Assembly (NCBI GenBank): GCA_025201865.1
Contig: MU602859.1
Location: 23,838 to 41,049 of the forward strand
Length of the DNA: 17,212 nucleotides
Source of the DNA: Ramicandelaber brevisporus
Taxonomy: Eukaryota > Kickxellomycota > Ramicandelaberales > Ramicandelaberaceae
Direction of reading: 5' to 3'
Shown here: piece by piece, positions 8,033 through 15,383 of the stretch
Layout: each line of letters starts with the position of its first letter
How positions within the stretch are numbered: position 1 is the stretch's first letter
Notes under the pieces: model-generated
The model's database searches: none
What the model was told of the DNA's origin: nothing
Seen by the model: the letters and a program-made list of their open reading frames with translations, nothing else
Translations under genes and position numbers: made by a program

Positions 8033-8070
8033 TATATACATACACTCACATACACTCACATAAACTCAGA
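8033..8070 (+). promoter_or_regulatory. TATA-like element and 10-bp tandem repeat upstream of the small disordered protein gene
   Basis: TATATA (8033-8038) is followed by TACACTCACA at 8041-8050 and 8051-8060 and a degenerate copy, TAAACTCAGA, at 8061-8070. The ATG is at 8084. The 10-bp period matches one DNA turn, so the copies would lie on the same face of the helix. Functional use is inference. Confidence 0.4.
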
Positions 8071-8083
8071 CATATCCATATCC

Positions 8084-8788
8084 ATGCCAGCGACAGCTAG
8101 CGAGCAGGCGACAGCGAGTTCCGCCACAACTTTTGTTTCTGCTGCTGCTGCTGCTTTTTCTGTGGATACAAGCACTGAGGTCGACACGGTTGCTCCACTC
8201 AAGTTTGCTGACAACACTCACAGCGGAAGCAAGCCAACACTACACCAGCGACGACGCAGCCAAACACCTTCACATGACAACACGGCAGTAGTGTCTCCAG
8301 GTGAATACAGCGCCGAAGAACGGAATCTTGTGCCCATTCTAAAGTATTCAGATGGCAACAAGTCTGCTACTGCTACTGCTGCTACTGCTGCTACATCATC
8401 CACTTTGAATGGCACTCACAAGATGCAAGACAAGTTGATAAGCAACTCGACTCCATCGACGACTGCGGGTACAGCGTCTGTGGAAGGTTCTTTGATGCAG
8501 CTGAAATTCTCTCCCGATGCACCAGCCGAGTTCCTTCGAAGGCACAAGCTGCAACCGCCAACGCCATATCCACGTCTTGTACCACCACACACTCCGAGCA
8601 CCGAAGCTGGCACTGATGTCGAGAATGATGTAAACAACGACGAAGAGATTGAAGACGACGACATTCCTGCTGACGATGTTGATGGTGTTGATGATGTCGA
8701 GCAGCAACAACAACAAGATAACGATGCAGATGTGAGCGAAATTGAACAGGGCGACTACTTCTCCAAAGCAATTGCTATTGAGGCTTAG
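8084..8788 (+). CDS. Small acidic, disordered protein of unknown function (234 aa)
   Basis: ATG 8084 to TAG 8788. I do not recognise a family. Composition is Ala/Thr/Ser-rich, then strongly acidic at the C-terminal third (about residues 177-225) with a five-Gln run. Three related short motifs recur: APLKFADN (about 37-44), PILKYSDG (84-91) and MQLKFSPD (138-145); the last continues APAEFLRRHKL. A basic patch, RRRSQTP (56-62), offers a PKA-type and proline-directed phosphosite. Ser/Thr-Pro dipeptides occur at 61, 71, 123, 143, 160 and 170, so it looks like a proline-directed-kinase substrate. No membrane segment or signal peptide is visible. It sits between a SNF2-RING gene and a RECQ-like gene, which suggests but does not prove a nuclear role. 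The ordered motifs among low complexity argue for a real gene rather than a chance frame. Confidence 0.72.
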   Translation: MPATASEQATASSATTFVSAAAAAFSVDTSTEVDTVAPLKFADNTHSGSKPTLHQRRRSQTPSHDNTAVVSPGEYSAEERNLVPILKYSDGNKSATATAATAATSSTLNGTHKMQDKLISNSTPSTTAGTASVEGSLMQLKFSPDAPAEFLRRHKLQPPTPYPRLVPPHTPSTEAGTDVENDVNNDEEIEDDDIPADDVDGVDDVEQQQQQDNDADVSEIEQGDYFSKAIAIEA

Positions 8789-8826
8789 TATGACATGTGT
8801 ATAAATAGAAAGGCATAAATATTGTT

Positions 8827-8834
8827 AAATAAAG
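8827..8834 (+). terminator. Poly(A) signal for the small disordered protein gene
   Basis: An AATAAAG motif lies about 40 nt after the stop at 8788, in an A/T-rich gap of 85 bp shared with the convergent RECQ1-like gene. On the other strand only a TATAAA variant (near 8855) is seen for the helicase. Confidence 0.45.
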
Positions 8835-8873
8835 ATAAATGTATTTAAACTTTTTTTATAAGTCAAAGTAAAG

Positions 8874-8898
8874 TTACTCAAGAACTATGATTTCATCG

Positions 8899-8940
<42 letters not shown>

Positions 8941-11270
8941 ACTTTACTTGTCTTGTTGCTCGATGCAGCAATGTGAGGTTTGGTATCTTTTGTAGTGCAC
9001 ATTTTGAGTGTAATTCTCGGTCGAATGGCAGCCAGCGAGGTGGCTCTAACAAGGGGATGACCAGCTTGACCAACCTTGAGATACACTACAGTAGAGTAGG
9101 CGGTCATGTGGAAATCTTCTTCCAAGTATCCATTCATCAGTAAATGCACAATTACCCGCTCAGCCGCATCGCCTTTAAGCCATTCTGGATTCTTTGATGA
9201 ACCAACTTTGACAGTAACAACTTTACCAGATGAAACCAACGCGTTTACTGCAGTTTGGGCCTGGATAGTAGTTTTGCGTCCATACCACAAGTCAACCAAT
9301 TTGGAGATGGTCAATCGATCGCCAACTCCATTGGCAGCGTTCAATATCCGAGTCAAATGACCAGCTTCCTTCGTAATGTCCACCGATTGAAGAGCTTTTG
9401 TGGCGGAGCGAGTGCATATATCGCACTTTGTGACACATGTCGTTCCATCACCTTTATTATCATCAAAGTACTTTTCAAACTGCAGCTTCCGACATGTTGA
9501 CACTTCTTCTGCATATTTGATCATTTCTCTGGCTTTGCGGACACCATCATTGGTGCTGATTCCCCAGCCCAATAGCCTAGATACATCGGCATCTCTTCTA
9601 TACAATAACACACACTCGGCCGGTTTCCCATCTCTGCCCGCACGTCCGCTTTCTTGATAGTACGCCTCCAGCGACTTTGAGGGTCCAAAATGCACCACAA
9701 ATCTGACGTTGGCGTGATTGATGCCCATTCCGAATGCAATTGTGGCAACCACTATATGAACAGAGCCATCTCTCCACATGTCGTGAATTGCGTGTTTATG
9801 CTGATCACTCAAATCTGCATGATAGGTTGATACAACTACATTGAATGGATTAAACACTTGCTGCAGTCCATCGACTATTTTAGCAGCATCATTCTTTGTT
9901 GCCGCATAGATTATTCCACAGGTGTCCTTGAGCTGCGGCCACTTTTCACGAACAAAGTTAAATGTCCAGCTGATTTGATCCTTGAGTGAATCAAGATGGT
10001 CGACCACGGAATATGTTAGATTGGGTCTGAATAACGCAGTACTAAACAACACAGTGCAAGTGTCTTTGTTGCTATTATAGCTCGACTGAAGCGACTGAAG
10101 CGGAGGCATTTTGAGAATTGAGAGCACATCGCTGCGCACGTTGGGTGGACACGTTGCAGTCAATGCCATGATGGGCACATTTGGAAACACGGTGCGCAGT
10201 ATGCCAAGGTTCTTGTAATCTGGCCTAAAATCGTGGCCCATCTGAGAACAGCAGTGGCATTCATCAATTACTATGCGCGCAATCATTCCTCCGCGATACA
10301 ACTTTTCCAAGACGTTCATGAATGTTTTGCTCTTGGCAATCTTTTCTGGTGTAATATACAACAATCTCAACACTGATTTGATTTGTTCTGCTTCTGTTGC
10401 TGCTGCTCCTGCTGTCGCTGATTGATCATTGCTAGTTTTACGCTTTTTAGCGACTGCAGTTGTCTTTGGAGCGACTTTATCAGCCAGTGCCTTCAAATCA
10501 GCCATAATAGTCTTTGCTTCATCTTTATCAGTCGATGAAGTCAATGCAGCTGCAATCACTCCAGCTTGTTTTAAATGCACCAATTGATCATAAATTAGTG
10601 AAATGAGAGGAGATACCACAATAGTCAGGCCAGGCACATGTGACATTATAGCTGGCAGTTGATAGCAGCAAGTCTTTCCTCCGCCTGTCGGCATAATCAC
10701 CATAACATCTCTGCCTGACAGTGTGGCATTCATTATAGCACGCTGATTATGACGGAAACTGTTGATTTGCCAGTGTTGAGCTGCCTTTTGAACAAGCTCG
10801 TTGGACCATGTATAATTCTCGCCTTCATATTCAACGGCTGCATCCACATGAATTTTACTACCATTTGAAGTTGCTTTGGATCTAGGTGTAATGTCATACT
10901 CAGGTTCGTCGCCATCATCATCCTCAATATCGTCGTCATCGGAATCATCATCGGAATCATCATCGTCATTGTCGTCGTCGTCGTCGTCGTCATCATGGAA
11001 GTCATATCCGCCAACCATATCACCTTCAATATCCTCATAAATAGCATCTATCATTGATGGGCACTCACAATATGAACCCATGGTAATCACATCGTGAAGT
11101 CCACGTCGAAGAGTCTTGAGAAAAGTAATCTCACTGTTAATGAGGCGAATCAGTTCCTTAATGTTTCCTCTTTTTTCGTCGACACTTCTCCGTAGCCATG
11201 TCTCAGCGACAGCGTCTGATAGCTTCGGCGCCTTTCTGCAGAACTCCAGCGCCGATGGCTTCTTTGGCAT
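8874..11270 (-). CDS. RecQ-family ATP-dependent DNA helicase, RECQ1 (RECQL)-like, 798 aa
   Basis: Start is ATG 11270; the upstream frame is Phe/Val-rich leader without ATG. The N-terminus has a helical basic segment, then an Asp-rich stretch (about residues 92-120). Helicase lobe 1 carries Walker A MPTGGGKT (K199) and DECH (336-339), followed by SQMGHDFRPDY. The usual residue after SQ is Trp, here Met344. Lobe 2 has RPNLTYSVV, ATIAFGMGINH and YYQESGRAGRD. A four-Cys zinc site follows (CRKLQFEKYF, then C-x3-C-x2-C). The RQC winged helix ends in EEDFHMTAYSTVVYLKVG, which closely matches the RECQ1 beta-hairpin region including its tyrosine. No HRDC domain is seen, also as in RECQ1. Lobe 1 holds a Lys-rich insert (KKRK). 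The tail is 15 Asp then EIIVLE. It likely unwinds or anneals DNA at forks and repair intermediates in the nucleus. It shares a 117-bp divergent promoter with Swd1. Confidence 0.93.
8895..8939 (-). repeat. (GAT/GAC)15 trinucleotide run encoding poly-Asp
   Basis: Fifteen consecutive Asp codons, all GAT but one GAC, form residues 778-792 of the RECQ1-like protein. The near-perfect codon homogeneity points to recent replication-slippage expansion. Confidence 0.85.
10915..10999 (-). repeat. Trinucleotide-rich tract encoding the N-terminal Asp-rich segment of the RECQ1-like helicase
   Basis: GAT/GAC codons with Ser and Glu breaks fill this stretch. It includes two copies of a GATTCCGAT-type unit on the minus strand (plus-strand CGGAATCATCAT repeated at about 10940-10965), again pointing to slippage. 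Confidence 0.6.
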
Positions 11271-11387
11271 ACTTGCTTGCTGCGAGATCAATGACAAAAA
11301 CAAAACAAAAACAAAAACAACAAAACAGTCGATTCCAACAGCAAAACAATAACAACAAAACAAAACAAATCAGCATAAGAGTGATAA
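11271..11387. promoter_or_regulatory. 117-bp divergent promoter, RECQ1-like gene / Swd1 gene, with (CAAAA)n tract
   Basis: The gap between the two ATGs (11270 minus, 11388 plus) is only 117 bp. About half of it is a CAAAA/CAAAAA repeat (about 11294-11326 and 11341-11370), A-rich in the Swd1 sense and T-rich in the helicase sense. No TATA box is obvious. Any promoter must be shared, so coupled expression of helicase and COMPASS subunit is possible; this is inference from spacing. Confidence 0.55.
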
Positions 11388-12947
11388 ATGAACACTGCGT
11401 TGATTGCACCGTTTGGCCAAGAGTATCCCGATCTGCTCAGACGAAGATACAGCGACCCTGAGGCTGTTGATAAGCTCTTGCGCGGCCATATTGCACACCG
11501 TCTGCCGTTTCCCGAAGCATTCCTTCCGTTCCCTTTGCCTGCACAGTGTTTATTCAACCGCGCAGGCACTCATCTCGCGGTGGGATGTCTTGAGGGATGC
11601 ATTGTGATATGGGACTGTGCAACACTGGGTGCAATACGGGTTCTTGTGAGCGATCCGTCCAAGTATCCACTAATGCCAGCAGATGCAACGTTTCATCAGC
11701 ATCATTACTTGACACAAATGCAAAAGAGTGAGAGTGCAGTAAGCGAAATGGTCTGGTCAAGATGCGGAAGATACTTGGCAGCTGGCCATAGAGATGGGTC
11801 CTTTGTGGTTTGGGATCTGAAATCATCAACTCCACTGAGTACCTCTCAGCTAGGACATGGCACGAATGGAGTTGTGAGTGTTGCTGTTGATCCCATTAAT
11901 GGCACGCGTTTCGCAGTGGCACTATCAAATGGTGGAGTTGCATATTGGATTGACCACGACACGGGTGGAAGAGTGAGCTGCGAGCCAATTAGGCCATCCA
12001 CCGCAATTGGACATGTCACCAGTGTTTGCTCATGGAGAGGAGGCCAGTTCTTGTTAGTTGGTACAGGTGATGGCTCACTGGCAGTTATTGCATGGAACGA
12101 CTCTTCAATGCCTCGAAATACTCTGATATGGTCGTTTAAGGCTACAAACTCACGCATTCACAAAGTTATGCTGTGTCGTGCTGGCAAACAGGCTCTTCTC
12201 AGTGGTTCAGATCGCGTTTTGAGATTGTTTGATTTACCATTCAGTGCAAATGCGCTTCCAGTTGCACGGAGTATCTTCCAAGATGTTTACGGTAAAACAC
12301 AGTGGACTAAATGCCAGTTTTCGCACAATAATGACTATGTGGTTGCATCTGCCGCCACTCCAGGGCACCAGCTAATCAACATTTGGGACAAGGACTCTGG
12401 CGTACTCGTGCACACTCTTGAGGGCAGTATAGACTATGCGGCAGACATGACATATCACAGATTGAGACCAATCTTGATCACAGTGGCTGCAGATGGGAGT
12501 GGAATTTATGAATGGAGCACTGAAATGCCGCAGCTGTGGAGTGCGTATGATCCACGGTTCACAGAGCTAGAGGGCAATGCGGTTAGAATTGAACGGGAAG
12601 ATGAGTTTGAGTATGCCACTACTGATGACGATCTGGATGCCATTTTGATGAGAGGTGCTCATGCTGGCACTGCAAACGCCACCGCCGAGGAAGTCGACAT
12701 GGCTGCTGAAATTGACATTGGTTCATTTAACAGAAAAGCAGCATTGCATTCCCTGGCAAATGGAAGTGTGAGAATGGCTGACGATGCTGACAACGATATG
12801 GATGGCTCACTGTATCCGAGTGATGTTGAGCCAATCTTTTACATTCCGGTTGTAATCGAACCGGAAATAACAGTCGCAAAACTCGAATCAGAGTCGCCAG
12901 AGTCACATGTTCCTCCCATCGTTCCAGCCGATAGCAGTCAGCAATAA
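11388..12947 (+). CDS. SWD1: COMPASS (Set1 H3K4 methyltransferase complex) subunit Swd1/RBBP5, WD40 protein, 519 aa
   Basis: ATG 11388 follows the motif pattern of this family from the first residues: FGQEYPDLL, then FNRAGTHLAVGCLEGCIVIWD as the first blade. Further WD-type blades include WSRCGRYLAAGHRDGSFVVWD, a SDRVLRLFD blade, CQFSHNNDYVVASA and INIWDKDSG. The propeller closes at about residue 385 with the family phrase LWSAYDPRFTELE. The tail keeps the acidic EREDEFEY segment (about 399-407), which in RBBP5 is the region that contacts the methyltransferase/Ash2 side. It also keeps a late LYPSDVEPIFYIPV hinge-like segment (about 472-485), matching the RBBP5 region near its LYLPI motif. The role is as scaffold of nuclear Set1/MLL-type H3K4 methylation. 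There is an insert of about 30 residues near the N-terminus, and the coding region ends in tandem stops TAA TGA. Divergent from the RECQ1-like gene. Confidence 0.9.
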   Translation: MNTALIAPFGQEYPDLLRRRYSDPEAVDKLLRGHIAHRLPFPEAFLPFPLPAQCLFNRAGTHLAVGCLEGCIVIWDCATLGAIRVLVSDPSKYPLMPADATFHQHHYLTQMQKSESAVSEMVWSRCGRYLAAGHRDGSFVVWDLKSSTPLSTSQLGHGTNGVVSVAVDPINGTRFAVALSNGGVAYWIDHDTGGRVSCEPIRPSTAIGHVTSVCSWRGGQFLLVGTGDGSLAVIAWNDSSMPRNTLIWSFKATNSRIHKVMLCRAGKQALLSGSDRVLRLFDLPFSANALPVARSIFQDVYGKTQWTKCQFSHNNDYVVASAATPGHQLINIWDKDSGVLVHTLEGSIDYAADMTYHRLRPILITVAADGSGIYEWSTEMPQLWSAYDPRFTELEGNAVRIEREDEFEYATTDDDLDAILMRGAHAGTANATAEEVDMAAEIDIGSFNRKAALHSLANGSVRMADDADNDMDGSLYPSDVEPIFYIPVVIEPEITVAKLESESPESHVPPIVPADSSQQ

Positions 12948-13151
12948 TGACCCCGGGGAGCAAGACTTGCGCTAACCGCGTTGCATTACATGCTACATGC
13001 TACATGTTACAATTGTAAACTTTGTTCTCTCTCCTTCTCCTTCTCCTTCTCCTTCTTTTTCTTTCTAGCTGATCCGTCCGTCATCTCTTTCCTGCTCTCT
13101 TTCTTACTTTTTTGTTTTTTTGTTTTTTTCTTTGCTTCAAACTTTTGTGTG
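12948..13151 (+). promoter_or_regulatory. Upstream region of the pseudouridine-catabolising fusion gene: 7-bp tandem repeat, 12-bp palindrome, pyrimidine tract
   Basis: Between the Swd1 stop and ATG 13152 are three tandem copies of TACATGC/T (12987-13007). A perfect 12-bp palindrome, TTACAATTGTAA (13007-13018), directly overlaps the last copy. A CTCCTT pyrimidine tract (13026-13060) ends in TTTCTAG (AG 13067-13068), and a T-rich stretch (about 13108-13130) follows. GTAAAC at 13015 with the AG at 13068 could be a 54-nt leader intron. No AATAAA for Swd1 is seen in this gap. Function is inferred from position. Confidence 0.4.
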
Positions 13152-15332
13152 ATGTACTCAGCTTTACGTCGGTTCTCAACTTCTGCTGCGACGCGTCGTT
13201 CAGCCTGGCGCGGTCTTCCTCCACGCTTCACTGCAACCCCGGAAGTGCTGTCTGCTCTCAAGAATGGTGAGCCAGTTGTAGCGCTCGAATCAACCATTAT
13301 CAGCCACGGCATGCCATTCCCTGACAATTTGCGTACCGCTCAAGCTGTTGAGAAGGCCGTTCGTGACGCTGGCAGTATCCCTGCCACTATTGCCATTCTG
13401 GACGGAGAAGTGCACGTTGGCTTGTCTGCCGACAACTTGGCGCGCTTTGCAGAAACACCGCGCAATCAGGTTACAAAGACTTCGCGTCGCGACTTTGCAG
13501 CTGTGATGGCAGACCGTAATCGAATGGGTGCAACCACTGTGGCCTCAACCGTCATGGCTGCGCATCGTGCTGGAATCTCGCTGTTTGCCACTGGCGGTAT
13601 CGGCGGTGTGCATCGTGGTGGCGAATCGACAATGGATGTCAGCGCCGACTTGACCGAGCTGGGTCGCTCTCCAGTTGCAGTGGTCTGCGCCGGTGTCAAG
13701 TCTATTCTCGACATTGGCCGCACTCTTGAATACCTCGAGACTCAAGGCGTTACAGTGGCTACATTGGGCGAGACTGACGATTTCCCAGCATTCTTTGTCC
13801 CCAAGAGCGGATTCCGCAGTCCGTACCAAATCAAGAGCGCTGCTGAAGCTGCAGAGATTGTTCGTGCAAACCGTGATTTGAATGCCCAGAGCGGAATGGT
13901 GTTTGCTGTCCCCATTCCCGCTGATCAGGCTGCCGATGCAGCGCTCATTGAGAAGGCCATCCAGCAGGCTATCCGGGAAATGGATGAGCAAGGCGTTGCT
14001 GGCCGTGATGCAACTCCGTTCATCTTGGGACGCGTTGCTCAACTAACAGGCGGAAGCTCGCTGGCTGCCAATATCGCGCTGGTGGTGAACAATGCTCGTG
14101 TTGGTGGCGAGATTGCTCGTAAAGTTGCTGAGCTCGACCATGCTGCCGCTGCTCTGGCTGCCACCGGCCCCCATCTCGCGCACATTCCACTCGGTCGTCC
14201 GATGGTGGTGGGCGGATGTGCCATTGATATAACAGCGTCAATCACTCAGTCCAAGGGACACTCGCTGCATGGCACAACTCATCCAGGCACAGTTGAGTCT
14301 GCTCTTGGTGGAGTTGGCCTGAACATTGCCCGCACCTTGGCTCGTCTTTCAAGCCCAGACACTGCGCCATCGCTGGTTTCTGCCGTTGGCTCTGATAGCC
14401 ACGCCAACCAGGTCATTTCTGGCGTCCAACAATCTGGCATTCTGACCACAGATGGCACTCTGACTCGTTTGCCAAACGAGCGCACTGCTGTGGTGTCACT
14501 GATTCTGGGTGCTGACGGCCAGCTCGTTTCCGGCGTGGCTGATATGGGCATTTCAGAGCGTATCTCTCCGGCCCATATTGAACGCTCCATCATTCAGGCC
14601 AAACCGTCTGTCGTCTGCATCGATTCCAACCTGTCTGTTGACGCCATTGCTGCTGCTATCCAGGCTGCTCGTCAGGTGAATGCACCGACTGTTGTTGAGC
14701 CAACCTCTGTCCCAAAGTCTGCTCGCGTGGTTCGCGCCGTGGCTCAAACTATGCAAAAGACTAGTGGCAAAGAAACACTGGTTGGTGTCACCACTCCAAA
14801 TGCAATTGAGTTGGCAGCCATGGCAAAGGAGGTCAAGTCAAACGCCGCTCTTGGTCTCACTGCTAAGGCTGATGGTCTCCCGATTATCGAAACTCTTGCT
14901 ACTGCCAAGTCGCTGAATATTGCTGATATTGTCGAGAATGCTGCTGTTTGCGCCAGTATGGTTCAAGTTCAAGTTATTACGCTTGGTGAACATGGCGTTG
15001 TTGTCGTTGATTCATCATCATCATTGTCATCATCATCCAACTCTGCAGGCAGCCACAAGATTGTTTACAAGCTTGCTGACGGCACTGAGTTTGCGCGCTC
15101 CATTTCCTTCAAGCATTTCCCAGCATTGTCTCTTCCACAGCTGGTCAGCTCCACTGGCGCTGGCGATGCCTTTGCCGCAACTCTTGTTGCCCAAATCTCC
15201 AAGCACGGCGGTATCGCAAACACAATGCGCCACATTGATGAGGTCATCAACAAGTGCCAACGCGTTGCCATCACCGCTCTCGGCACTAAAGAGACTGTTG
15301 CCTCTTCCCTTGGCCCTCATCACATCAATTAA
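13152..15332 (+). CDS. Bifunctional pseudouridine-5'-phosphate glycosidase / PfkB-family (pseudouridine) kinase, probably mitochondrial, 726 aa
   Basis: Start chosen at ATG 13152, giving an Arg/Ser-rich, acid-free presequence (MYSALRRFSTSAATRR) typical of mitochondrial import. In-frame ATG 12990 would prepend a Phe/Ser-rich translation of a pyrimidine tract and is unlikely. Residues about 28-325 are a PsuG/IndA-type glycosidase: ALESTIISHG (E46), VTKTSRRDF (K109), MDVSADLTEL (D166, the likely metal ligand) and CAGVKSILDIGRTLEYLE (K183, the lysine expected to form the Schiff base with ribose 5-phosphate). Residues about 350-726 are a PfkB kinase: VVGGCAIDI, GGVGLNIARTLARL and the catalytic STGAGDAFAA (D672). 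The kinase would phosphorylate pseudouridine and the glycosidase split the product to uracil and ribose 5-phosphate. The glycosidase-kinase fusion is known in eukaryotes. All key residues seen are intact. It is convergent with uL4m, 51 bp apart. Confidence 0.92.
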   Translation: MYSALRRFSTSAATRRSAWRGLPPRFTATPEVLSALKNGEPVVALESTIISHGMPFPDNLRTAQAVEKAVRDAGSIPATIAILDGEVHVGLSADNLARFAETPRNQVTKTSRRDFAAVMADRNRMGATTVASTVMAAHRAGISLFATGGIGGVHRGGESTMDVSADLTELGRSPVAVVCAGVKSILDIGRTLEYLETQGVTVATLGETDDFPAFFVPKSGFRSPYQIKSAAEAAEIVRANRDLNAQSGMVFAVPIPADQAADAALIEKAIQQAIREMDEQGVAGRDATPFILGRVAQLTGGSSLAANIALVVNNARVGGEIARKVAELDHAAAALAATGPHLAHIPLGRPMVVGGCAIDITASITQSKGHSLHGTTHPGTVESALGGVGLNIARTLARLSSPDTAPSLVSAVGSDSHANQVISGVQQSGILTTDGTLTRLPNERTAVVSLILGADGQLVSGVADMGISERISPAHIERSIIQAKPSVVCIDSNLSVDAIAAAIQAARQVNAPTVVEPTSVPKSARVVRAVAQTMQKTSGKETLVGVTTPNAIELAAMAKEVKSNAALGLTAKADGLPIIETLATAKSLNIADIVENAAVCASMVQVQVITLGEHGVVVVDSSSSLSSSSNSAGSHKIVYKLADGTEFARSISFKHFPALSLPQLVSSTGAGDAFAATLVAQISKHGGIANTMRHIDEVINKCQRVAITALGTKETVASSLGPHHIN

Positions 15333-15364
15333 TACTTTAGACTTGTTGTTTTTTCTTTAAAAAA

Positions 15365-15370
15365 AATAAA
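15365..15370 (+). terminator. Poly(A) signal for the glycosidase-kinase gene
   Basis: AATAAA in an A-rich run, 33 nt after the stop and only 14 nt before the opposing uL4m stop codon. The 51-bp gap means the two 3' UTRs must overlap. No AATAAA is visible for uL4m on the minus strand in the gap. Confidence 0.5.
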
Positions 15371-15383
15371 ATTGTGTATAGAA

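Larger units (their letters stand above)
7195..8083. promoter_or_regulatory. 889-bp divergent intergenic region between the SNF2-RING gene and the small disordered protein gene
   Basis: No gene is supported here; the short open frames have repeat-driven composition. On the SNF2 side there is a T-rich leader (minus-strand sense) just before ATG 7194. Further right are AGAGA/ACAG microsatellites (7411-7454), a homopurine A/G tract (7577-7623) and an interrupted (TG)n run (7775-7800). A TATATA at 8033-8038 lies about 46 bp before ATG 8084. It is followed by two exact copies of the 10-mer TACACTCACA (8041-8060) and a degenerate third (8061-8070). This is the longest non-coding stretch in the window. 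Promoter function for both genes is inferred from position. Confidence 0.5.

Noticed and set aside
8895-8939. Regular short repeat that could be mistaken for an array
   Set aside because: It is a simple GAT trinucleotide run encoding poly-Asp within an open frame; there are no spacers, so it is not CRISPR-like.
11271-11363. 31-residue N-terminal extension of the RECQ1-like frame
   Set aside because: It has no ATG, is Phe/Val-rich from a CAAAA repeat read backwards, and would consume the divergent promoter; ATG 11270 is the better start.
12981-13151. 57-residue hydrophobic extension of the glycosidase-kinase frame, including in-frame ATG 12990
   Set aside because: The Phe/Ser/Leu composition comes from a pyrimidine tract with a splice-acceptor-like end; the next ATG gives a typical mitochondrial presequence.
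13545-14042. 165-codon minus-strand frame opposite the glycosidase domain
   Set aside because: It is antisense to strongly conserved PsuG motifs and shows no pattern of its own.
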